Shown here: positions 19,710 through 26,773 of the stretch, piece after piece
How the letters are laid out: each line of letters starts with the position of its first letter
Position numbering within the stretch: position 1 is the stretch's first letter
Assembly (NCBI RefSeq): GCF_000003605.2
Contig: NW_003142304.1
Coordinates: 279,165-305,937, forward strand
Length of the DNA stretch: 26,773 bases
Direction of reading: 5' to 3'
Source: Saccoglossus kowalevskii
Lineage: Eukaryota; Hemichordata; Enteropneusta; Harrimaniidae
Translations under genes and position numbers: made by a program
Notes under the pieces: generated by a model
Databases searched by the model: none
Told to the model about the DNA's origin: nothing
What the model saw: only the letters and a program-made list of their open reading frames with translations

Positions 19710-19842
19710 TTAAAGCGCGGTGGTCGTCGCGCAGCGCGTGTTCGAATTTCATGTAAATAAACAATGTATTTTACACGCGTTGTATACGTCGCTATGAGTC
19801 CCATATCGAACAGGACGCGACGCGACGACTGCCGCCTTTTAA
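19710..19842. mobile_element. TTAA-flanked MITE, full copy (133 bp)
   Basis: Bounded by TTAA (19710-19713 and 19839-19842). The left terminus AAGCGCGGTGGTCGTCGCG and the inverse of the right terminus (AAAGGCGGCAGTCGTCGCG) match as imperfect TIRs. The interior has CAATGTATTTTACACGCG and TCGCTATGAGTCCCATATCG, both shared with the copy at 26318. TTAA duplication is typical of piggyBac and Kolobok elements, but the ends are not the CCC of piggyBac. Confidence 0.82.
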
Positions 19843-20197
19843 ATGATAACATCTTATCTATACACTATTGTTGACGATTCTGATATAACGGGTGATAAAG
19901 AATAAATAATGCGTGTTTATCTTGCGTCCATTGTCAGCACATGCAGGTATAAACCTCCATGGTCAGCATTATTGTCAGCCAAGACAACCGTGTCCTCAAC
20001 TAAATAACGTTAAAGGGAACCGCTCAATCCCATGGAGTGCACCAAAGAATCATGAATCACTATTGTTTATGTTGTTTACAAATTTAATCTATCTTTTGTT
20101 ATCCATTGTGATTTTAATCCAGAAAGTAAATTTGTTGTGAGATTAGGCTTAACTGGAAGTGCCCCTTTAACTGCAATTTTCTTGAACGTGTAGCTAG

Positions 20198-20572
20198 CCC
20201 CCCCCCCCCCACTCAGGATCCATAGGGGGCCGCATGCGCGTTCCCATTTTCTCGGGAAAGAGGGTACTTTTTGACGATCTGTCTCGGGAACATTTTCCCG
20301 AGAAAATCGTAGAAAAGGGGGTATTTTTTGCTTGTTTTTCCGAGATTCTCAAAATAGGGGGTGTATTTCAAAACACTTCCCGAGATATACAAAAAAGGGG
20401 GGTTTAAAAGGAGTTCTAGACTGAAAAGTTCCCTAGATGGGGGGTGAAATTCATCGGAAAAGCCCGTGAAAGGGGGGGTTAAATTTTCTTCTTTTCCCTA
20501 GATAGGGGGGGGTCAAAAAATGAGGGAACAAGCATAGCCCCCCCCCTAAATATAGGGAGTGGGGGGGCGGGG
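20198..20572. mobile_element. 375-bp G-run-rich element with TAGCTAG duplication
   Basis: Begins with a C-run then ACTC, ends with GAGT then a G-run, and is flanked by TAGCTAG on both sides (20191-20197 and 20573-20579). Six or more internal units pair an AGGGGG(G)GT-type G-run with a CTCGGGAA or TTCCCGAGA phrase. G-runs of 5-8 recur about every 35-50 bp. No ORF. Repeated G-runs suggest G-quadruplex potential. Confidence 0.75.
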
Positions 20573-20723
20573 TAGCTAGTAGTCGAAACAGAGTTTCTAG
20601 CCGTAGCCGTGGGTACAAATCTCTACTTGTGTCCATTCTCGTATTCGTTCCTTGAGATTTGGTACTTTTCATCATGATGTTTCTGCTGTGGCGGCAAAAT
20701 AAAAAAAAAACATTACAAAAAAT

Positions 20724-20765
20724 CACAGGGAGCCCAGGAACTATAATCAACTGTACGCAGTCTCC
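20724..20765 (+). repeat. 42-bp inverted pair, left arm
   Basis: CACAGGGAGCCCAGGAACTA... through CGCAGTCTCC matches the reverse complement of 22911-22952 with 5 mismatches. It may be an end of a shared unknown element or two independent inserts. Confidence 0.8.
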
Positions 20766-21478
20766 ATTAAAAATTATGAAAATCGCAACAACCGCATTTA
20801 CACCCCCTCCCTTAAAGGTATATGAGAGATCACAATCTCTCGTCCCTCGATTGGTGATTTCTTTGCCGATTTATAGATTCCCCTCATATTAAAAACACTG
20901 ATTATTGCTAGAATTTAGTTTACGCATTTCTCATGAAATATTTGAAAATCTACGACCAAAAATCTATATGGCGTGTTCCTGTTGATATTGTGCAAATGAT
21001 GTACGGCAAGTTTTAGGCTTATTTTATTCAACATTTTTGCCCAAATTTGACTTTTTCACTGAAGTATAGTATTTGGAAGTGGGTAATTTATTTTTTTCAT
21101 AATCGACTTGGTTCTTATAGTCGAAGTTTTATTTCAATTAAACATTCCATTTTTTAATGAAATTTTTCGAAACTCAATGGTGCATGCCGGTCTGACGGTG
21201 TACCCGGGAGTGTACACGGGATTTGACGGTGTACCCGGGATTTGCGACACCTTTGGAACCAGCATAGACCAGTCGGTTGTTGTTTACGCTTGTCAACAAT
21301 AAATGGCTTGAGTAAGAGTAATGACATGCGTTGGCAAAAAATTCAACCTACATTTACATTATTTGTATACAAACATAACTCCTATCGTTATTAGTAGTTG
21401 GAGTAACAGATGACCTACTTCACCTCAAAAAAGCGGGTCGGTCCTATTTCCATGGTTACAATGTACAACGTATAATAA

Positions 21479-21490
21479 TAATAATAATTT
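21479..21490. repeat. (ATA)n microsatellite at block edge
   Basis: Short (AATA)/(ATA) run exactly where the copy-1-specific block rejoins the duplication. Confidence 0.8.
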
Positions 21491-21559
21491 TATTAAACTC
21501 TCAATTCCCATTGTATTTCTGAAATAAAGTGAAGTGAAGTGGTCCCTGTTTGCATGTTC

Positions 21560-21562
21560 CAA

Positions 21563-21595
<33 letters not shown>

Positions 21596-21971
21596 CTTTA
21601 TTGCATCCTTAGAAGTATAAATGTTCTATTGGTTTACAGCAATAAATATATAAGTGATTAAAATAATATCAAAGTATGATAACGTAAAAAATAGAAAAAA
21701 TTAGTCAAGGTGTTATATCTAAAGAGAGCTCATTTCTTAAAATGAATTATTTATGTAAAAATTCCCCTAAAAGTTTATTCAACTTCCTGTAATGGGCATT
21801 GTTTACAAATTCTATTTTCTAATGTTTTTTTTTTATTGATATGTCTGCCTTTTTCAATGACTAGATTGTGACTACTTGTCCTGAATCTAGCCATTGATAT
21901 TCTTTGACTATTATCCAAAACATTAATGTAATTTTTCAGATTGTAATTCATTTTAAATTTAATGTAAGTTC
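21560..21971 (-). mobile_element. 5'-truncated non-LTR retrotransposon 3' end
   Basis: On the minus strand it ends with CAATAAAGTTATTATT and an (ATT)n tail (plus-strand AATAATAAT at 21561). GTTC flanks both ends (21556-21559 and 21968-21971). Copy 2 of the duplication has the uninterrupted site (GAATGTTCTATGTCAAACC at about 24053), so the ends are exact to a few bases. A decayed coding remnant lies at its 5' side. Confidence 0.85.
21775..21967 (-). pseudogene. Retrotransposon ORF C-terminal remnant
   Basis: A minus-strand frame open from the truncation point encodes about 64 residues including RISMARFRTSSHNLVIEKGR and then RICKQCPLQEVE before TAA (21775-21777). The pattern F-R-x-S-S-H-x-L-x-I-E-x-G-R ... 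R-x-C-x-x-C-x-x-x-x-V-E is typical of the C-terminal end of polymerase polyproteins of invertebrate retroelements, where V-E is normally followed by D-E-x-H-F-L. Here it stops early, so it is a dead fragment. The exact clade is not determined. Confidence 0.7.
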
Positions 21972-22503
21972 TATGTCAAACCATCGTCCAGCAGCGTTTT
22001 TCCACAGGTGGTGTTTGCGCGACGTTTCTTCACGTACAGGAATTGACATAGTTTGTTAGTTCGAAGAAATACTGGTAAATGGGGAAATTTGGCGTACAGT
22101 GGTGTAATCGAAATTTTGTTTTAGTATGCACCTATTTGCGACACTGTTTATTTTCAAACGTCACAGATCGAACCAAACTATTGATGCGAAATGTTTGATT
22201 AGCTCCCGCCTTGTGACAATGACTCACGAAAACACCCAATGTGAACAGACTGGAGTTGGTGGCATTGATTACAACCGTTTTCAATGTCATATGCGTAGGT
22301 TACATACATGACGACCCACACGCCAGTCTCATCATGTGTATACACTCATTCACAACTTAAATAAATAAAAAAACTTCACGCACACTGAAAAAATCGTGCT
22401 AAAACCATGATTACTAAATTTTTTTAGTGACCGTGCAAAAACTTATTATTGTACAATATTTGTGATCCCTATTTGTGTATGCCAACTCCTATTCAGAATG
22501 AGT

Positions 22504-22602
22504 CAACAACCAATCATAAGATTAGTTACGAACCACACCGAGGTTACGACTCGGTTAGCCTCGCTTAACTGGTTCGTAACCAGTCTTGTGATTGTTTGTT
22601 GG
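22504..22602. repeat. Imperfect foldback (~30-bp arms)
   Basis: CAATCATAAGATTAGTTACG...AACCA (left) pairs with TGGTTCGTAACCAGTCTTGTG and ATTGTTTG (right). The loop contains a smaller inverted pair (ACCGAG ... CTCGGT). It lies just outside copy 1 and has no counterpart in copy 2. Confidence 0.72.
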
Positions 22603-22910
22603 TACATTTTGAACAGGCCACGCCTCCAACTGTGCCGTGAGTCCGTGCCAACCGTTAATTATTCATAAATGGAGTCAATTTGTGTAGTTTTCTTGATTTA
22701 TTCTGCAGATATAGGTAAAATATAGGTAAAGCTTTGGCAAAATTTGAAAGAGCAACTATTATTCTTCAACCTGGTATTTTTTATAGATTTTATTTTTCAT
22801 TCTGTTCGTCTGTTTTTTCCACTTTAAAAAATGTGAGCTGGCTGGAGCCTTCATCCATTGTCTATTTCTTATACTAGATACCAGCCGATACCCCTCTCCC
22901 TCCCGTTCAT

Positions 22911-22952
22911 AGGGACTGCGTACAGCTGATCATAGTTCCTGGGCTTCCTGTG
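22911..22952 (-). repeat. 42-bp inverted pair, right arm
   Basis: Reverse-complement partner of 20724-20765. Its outer end (CCTGTG, 22947-22952) is immediately followed by the first base of segmental-duplication copy 2 at 22954. Confidence 0.8.
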
Positions 22953-23003
22953 GCTAATTTGTGATTTCCAAAAATTAGAGTAGTTTTGTTTCAATCTAAC
23001 AGT

Positions 23004-23060
23004 ATTGATTTTTTATAATAATAACTTTATTGACATTATTCATTTTGAGTAGAACATGAT
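23004..23060 (-). mobile_element. 57-bp retroelement tail insertion
   Basis: Copy 1 reads AATCTAACAGTCAAATCT; here ATTGATTTTTTATAATAATA... through GAACATGAT interrupts it after AGT, and AGT repeats at 23061. The minus strand contains CAATAAAGTTATTATTAT, the same 3'-end signature as at 21561, so this is a severely 5'-truncated retroelement copy. Confidence 0.75.
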
Positions 23061-24151
23061 AGTCAAATCTCTAACTAAATAACAATACATAAACAAACTT
23101 ATACTTATACAAAAACATACTTGTATATAAAATTAGCGAAATACAAATTTGTATAGATAACATTAAATAACTGTTTGTCCAATTTGAATTGAGGCAGCTG
23201 TACTGTCGCTAGATTACTAGTATGTTTCTAGTCTGTCTCTTGGGTAGCCGTTCCTGTTTGTTATAGTGCCCTCAACGGTGATTTGTAATTATACACAGGC
23301 TAAATCTGAGTAGTGCAGCGACAAGAGACTGGAACCGAGTCTATACTGTCACGTGATCTGGGCTATTATATATACGGAAGAAAAACCCCATCAGTTTTGG
23401 CGTGACATTTTGTGAGCTGGTAATTTAGAACCGATGAATTCCATGACGAAAAACAACCAAAAAAATTAAAAAAAAACAAAAACTGAGAATCTGTCGTTAC
23501 GGTGTGCGTTTGTTATGTGTCAGGTCCTCAACTGTCTGGTGACCCAGTTGAAATACAGTACTTGTAAATGTTTATTGGTGGTGTTTCCTGTTTAGTATGT
23601 TGATCTTTTATGAATGAATCTCTACACAAGGGCAATTTATCATCATAATTGTAGCATAATCATTTATATTTCAGATGAGCAATAATATTATAGTATATTT
23701 ACAGATCTTTTGAAATCAGAAATGACAATTCTTTATAAACTCATTACTATGTACTTTCATTAACTATTACTTTTATCTTATTATTAACTAAGCTATACAA
23801 ACTTTCTTGTTTTATTGCCGTAGACTGATAGAAAGATTGTATTTCTACGGATGCAATAAAGATTAATATTATTGCTGTCTTATTCATATATCTAATTTGG
23901 TGGCATGAACTGAATCACGATTATTAAACTCGTATTCTCATTGCATTTCTAAAATAAAGTTATTCGTCACAAAGAAAAAAATCACAACAATGAAAGGAGA
24001 ATAAAAATATTATAAGTAGTGATGTAACAATGTTAACGTGGTCCCTGCATGAATGTTCTATGTCAAACCATCGTCCATTTAACAACAGCGTTTTTCCAGG
24101 TGTCTGCGCGACGTTTCTTCACGTGCCGGGAATTGACATAGTTTGTTAGTT

Positions 24152-24178
24152 CACAGTCCCTCTGATAGAGGGACTGTG
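24152..24178. mobile_element. 27-bp perfect palindrome insertion with 7-bp duplication
   Basis: CACAGTCCCTCT-GAT-AGAGGGACTGTG (12-bp arms, 3-bp loop) is flanked by GTTAGTT on both sides (24145-24151, 24179-24185). Copy 1 (at about 22055) has a single GTTAGTTCGAAG and no palindrome, so this is an insertion consisting only of two TIR-like arms. Confidence 0.85.
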
Positions 24179-24457
24179 GTTAGTTCGAAGAAATACTGGT
24201 AAATGGCGAAATTTGGCGTTCAGTGGTGTAATCGACATTTACTTTTAGTATGCATCTATTTGCGACACGGTTTATTTTCAAACGTCACAGTTCGAACCAA
24301 AGCATTGATGCGAAATGTTTGATTAGCTTCCGCCTTGTGACAATGACTCATGAAAACACCCGATGTACGAGTAGACAGACGTTTTTAAGGTCATATGCGT
24401 AGGTCACATACATCACGACCTACATACTAGTCTCACCATGTGTATACTCATTCACAA

Positions 24458-24547
24458 ATTGGTATGGTAAAAAGTCCCATGCAGAGTGCAAATTTGAAAC
24501 ACAAAATGAAAAATGAAAAAGTCAGACACGACAACGGAGAAATCACT
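24458..24547. mobile_element. 90-bp insert with 8-bp duplication ATTCACAA
   Basis: ATTCACAA occurs at 24450-24457 and again at 24548-24555. Copy 1 has it once (at about 22349) directly before CTTAAATAAATAAA. The insert (starts ATTGGTATGG, ends AATCACT) has no TIRs and I do not recognise it. Confidence 0.75.
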
Positions 24548-24687
24548 ATTCACAACTTAAATAAATAAAACTTCACACACTCTGAAAAAATCTTGCTAAA
24601 ACCACGGTTAATAAAAATTGTTAGTAACCGTGCGAAAACTTATTATTGTACAATATGTGTGATCCCTATTTGTGTATGTCAGCTCCA

Positions 24688-25860
24688 TAATTTGGGTTTG
24701 TGACAAATTCGGGATATTGTTGTTTCTACGACCCGACCCGACATCATGATTCAGTCTTAGATAGGTACAAGAAATATTTGCTGTATTTAAGAAAATATGC
24801 ATGATTTTCACATTAGTTTTCATGTTAAAAGCTTGTGAAACCAGACGAAGTGTTCGATTTAGTGTCTATACGCAACACCTCACTGGCAGGACTCCTCTAG
24901 ATTGCATCATCGATCATGTGACCACAGCCTCGTTCTGAATATTCCGGGAACTACCTTTTCCGTCAACGGCAGGGTCGACGGTGCATTCGGGTGTGATGAC
25001 CTATTCTAATACTGGCGGCATTTTAACTACGTATAGTGATTATCCTGTATGTTACCTATTGTGTAGAAAGAATCTACTTCAAAGAATTTAACAATACATT
25101 TTCAAGAGTGGGCGACCTCGACATCCGTGGCTATAAATTTGACGAGAGGCCAACCGAGGACTTCACATCATCTTTTCTGCTGATCAACATCACACTTGCC
25201 GTTGACGAATCGTGTCTATTTTAACGCTACCTCGGCGCATTTTGCTGAATTTGGTCTTGCTGTTTTACTATATTAAGATTACAGTATATACTCCCGTGAA
25301 AATCCGAGGCAGGTAAAATAGGTGAGTGATGTTATTAAAATTATAATTATCATGGTTCATATTTATTATGATGGCATAACCTATTTTTTATTTAAAATTA
25401 CACATAATGAATCACCAAGTCGGAGCTCACCGGTAAATGGAATATTTATTACTGAAAGCGACAGTTGTGACAATCTCGATGATAAACAGTTTTAATTTTT
25501 TTATGATCTCGAGATGACGTCATGCTGTCGCCATTGCAAACACGTATCTGTACTCCTGTTGTATTTCTGTAACATATTGTTATTGCGTATAGCATTTGTG
25601 CTGTACTCACTCAGACAATGCAAACAATAAAAATAGTTCCTTGGTTACAATTACTTTAACACACATGTAGGATGTGAATTGATGCACGTATTAAACACAG
25701 GTAACTGCCCTCTCACTGAGAGGGCGTCTAAGGTTATTTGCGTTCAACGTAAATTCAATTCAGTTAAGCACAGTCACTTCATCATAGTAATAGTTTGTGG
25801 CTTAAGGTAGTATGCTACCTTTACACATGCGCATACTCCAGTACCTATAGAATATGGTTT
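24688..25860. other. Intergenic, with a more GC-rich patch
   Basis: 24840-25260 is richer in CG dinucleotides than the surroundings and contains a 62-aa frame (25036-25224, including GDLDIRGYKFDERPTEDF) that I do not recognise. A good donor-like site (aatag|GTGAGT at 25321) follows, so a first exon of a downstream + strand gene is possible but unproved. A perfect hairpin GCCCTCTC-act-GAGAGGGC is at 25707-25725. Confidence 0.3.
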
Positions 25861-26166
25861 AAAACAGACAGAACATGCCCTGAAACAGACAGAACATGCC
25901 CTAAAACAGACAACATGCACTAAAACAGACAGAACATGCCCTATAACAGACAGAACATGCTCTAAAACAGACAGAAAATGCCCTAAAACAAACAGAACAT
26001 GCTCTAAAACAGACAGAACATGCTCTAAAACAGACAGAACATGCTCTAAAACAGACAGAACATTCCCTAAAACAGACAGAACATGCCTCAAAACAGACAG
26101 AACATCTTTATAACAGACAGAACATGCCCTAAACAGACAGAACATGTCCTAAACAGACAGAACATG
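25861..26166. repeat. 21-bp minisatellite, about 14 copies
   Basis: Unit AAAACAGACAGAACATGCCC plus T, with CCCT and CTCT variants and a few 20-bp or shortened units. Because 21 is divisible by 3, the minus strand reads as a heptad repeat (SVLEHVL) for about 120 codons. The regularity comes from the DNA repeat, and frame shifts between units show no coding constraint. Confidence 0.93.
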
Positions 26167-26317
26167 CTATTGTCATTCCATTTTGTACATCAAGTTTCTC
26201 CAAGCAGAGTATGGTGATCCCATAATTTTTATTTCTATATGTTGATTCTTGCAACATTGTTAAATATGTAAAGATAAAAAAAATTACATTATTTTGATGT
26301 TTGGGTAGCGTCCTACA

Positions 26318-26425
26318 TTAAAGCGCTACAGTCGTCAATATTGGACACATAGCGACGCATGTAAAATACATTGATTGTTTGCAAGAAATTCAAACATGTG
26401 CTGCGTGATGATTGTAGCACTTTAA
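26318..26425 (-). mobile_element. TTAA-flanked MITE, second full copy, reverse orientation
   Basis: TTAA at 26318-26321 and 26422-26425. The TIRs AAGCGCTACAGTCGTC and AAGTGCTACAATCATC (inverse of right end) match closely. The interior TGTATTTTAC and GCGTCGCTATG, on the minus strand, are shared with 19710-19842. It is about 25 bp shorter than that copy. Confidence 0.82.
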
Positions 26426-26773
26426 ATTGAGACTTTCAAAAATGACGTGTTATTTTGTGCTGAAATCCAAACCTACCTTTGTACAGGAGACAATTATTTT
26501 CTTCTTATCTGTACAAAGAAGTCAAAGATTTACAGTTTTCAATGTGCATAGTGGAACATTTTTTTATTATTGTTGCTGGTACAGCAAGGTGTTTTCCCAA
26601 TAGATTCAAATCAAGAGAATTCACCAGATTGGGGGAGGCAAATCGAAGAGAAGTCAAACACTGCAACGTTAGCATTGTACAGACAATAAAATATTGGCTC
26701 AGAATTTCTGACAAACCATGTAACACTTTAATCTATGAGGCCTTCAGACTAGGTAAAGATATGGACTCAAAGG
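26426..26773. other. No recognised feature
   Basis: AT-rich sequence. The minus frame at 26505-26726 (73 aa) has no family features. Confidence 0.5.

Larger units (their letters stand above)
19445..21490. other. ~2-kb block unique to copy 1 of the duplication
   Basis: Present between TGGCGGCATGAACTGAA and TATTAAACTC, which are adjacent in copy 2. It holds the TTAA MITE (19710), the G-rich element (20198) and one arm of a 42-bp inverted pair (20724), plus a short duplicated phrase GACGGTGTACCCGGGA at about 21194 and 21224. Small frames at 19913-20140, 20659-20892 and 21108-21302 have no recognised content. Whether it was inserted in copy 1 or deleted from copy 2 cannot be decided here. Confidence 0.7.
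18296..22490 (+). repeat. Segmental duplication, copy 1 (interrupted)
   Basis: Direct duplicate of 22954-24687. Matching blocks in order include CTAATTTGTxATTTCCAAA; AGTGCAGCGACAAGAGACTG; CTCTACACAAGGGCAATTTA; TGCAATAAAGATTA; CTATGTCAAACCATCGTCC; GCGACGTTTCTTCACGT; TTGTGATCCCTATTTGTGTA. Copy 1 is longer because it carries a MITE (18655-18865), about 110 bp at 19020-19130, a ~2-kb block (about 19445-21490) and a retroelement insertion (21560-21971). No reading frame is conserved between copies, so I see no protein-coding function. Confidence 0.9.
22954..24687 (+). repeat. Segmental duplication, copy 2
   Basis: Direct counterpart of 18296-22490, offset about 4.66 kb at the left end. Copy-2-specific insertions are a 57-bp retroelement tail (23004-23060), about 100 bp near 23150-23270, a 27-bp palindrome (24152-24178) and a 90-bp insert (24458-24547). 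Frames are not shared with copy 1. Confidence 0.9.

Noticed and set aside
22126-22311. 61-aa frame in the duplicated region as a conserved small protein
   Set aside because: The paralogous stretch at about 24250-24420 does not keep the frame, so no protein constraint is visible.
22150-24300. tRNA-like B-box phrases (GTTCGAAC and similar)
   Set aside because: No cloverleaf, A-box or terminator at matching distance was found around them.
25774-26145. 123-aa heptad-repeat protein (SVLEHVL)n, coiled-coil-like
   Set aside because: Direct consequence of a 21-bp DNA repeat. Units of 20 bp shift the frame, and no start context or conserved flanks are seen.

Overview
This is a eukaryotic, almost certainly invertebrate metazoan, genomic window. 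It is AT-rich, has GT-AG introns and short phased exons, and carries many small DNA transposons, minisatellites and a 50-base assembly gap (16702-16751). The repeat style, such as the ATGGCyGACTGGyGGCCAT motif and (AAT)n-tailed retroelement ends, resembles marine deuterostome or lophotrochozoan genomes, but I cannot name the species.

Positions 554-13789 on the + strand hold the 3' part of one gene, reconstructed here from 12 coding exons. It is a homologue of the IkappaB kinase catalytic subunit (CHUK/IKBKB, IKK-alpha/beta class). Exon 1 encodes the end of the kinase C-lobe. Exons 2-3 encode the ubiquitin-like domain, and exons 4-11 the long helical scaffold/dimerisation domain. Exon 12 is a short tail ending in TAA at 13787-13789. 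All junction phases agree, giving 424 contiguous codons plus a stop. The kinase domain proper lies upstream of the window. No C-terminal NEMO-binding motif is encoded in the exons I can see. A 3'UTR intron (13824-15025) and a terminal UTR exon, possibly reaching the AATAAA at 17121, are likely.

The gene is full of repeats. There are separate minisatellites with units of 32, about 35, about 110, 99 (47+52 higher-order), about 30 and 31 bp, each in a different intron. There are also several MITEs, one a nested pair, and a 739-bp TIR element inserted inside a minisatellite with a 7-bp target duplication.

From 17.4 kb onward I find no convincing host gene. There is a ~339-bp tandem repeat (17472-18110), followed by a direct segmental duplication with copies at 18296-22490 and 22954-24687. 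Because each copy shows the empty site for insertions in the other, the exact ends of several mobile elements can be read: a TACTGT-ended MITE, a 5'-truncated non-LTR retrotransposon end, a 57-bp retroelement tail, a 27-bp perfect palindrome with 7-bp target duplication, and a 90-bp insert with 8-bp target duplication. A TTAA-flanked MITE family appears three times (16085, 19710, 26318), and a G-run-rich element sits at 20198-20572. A 21-bp minisatellite lies at 25861-26166. The remaining sequence shows nothing I can support as a gene.
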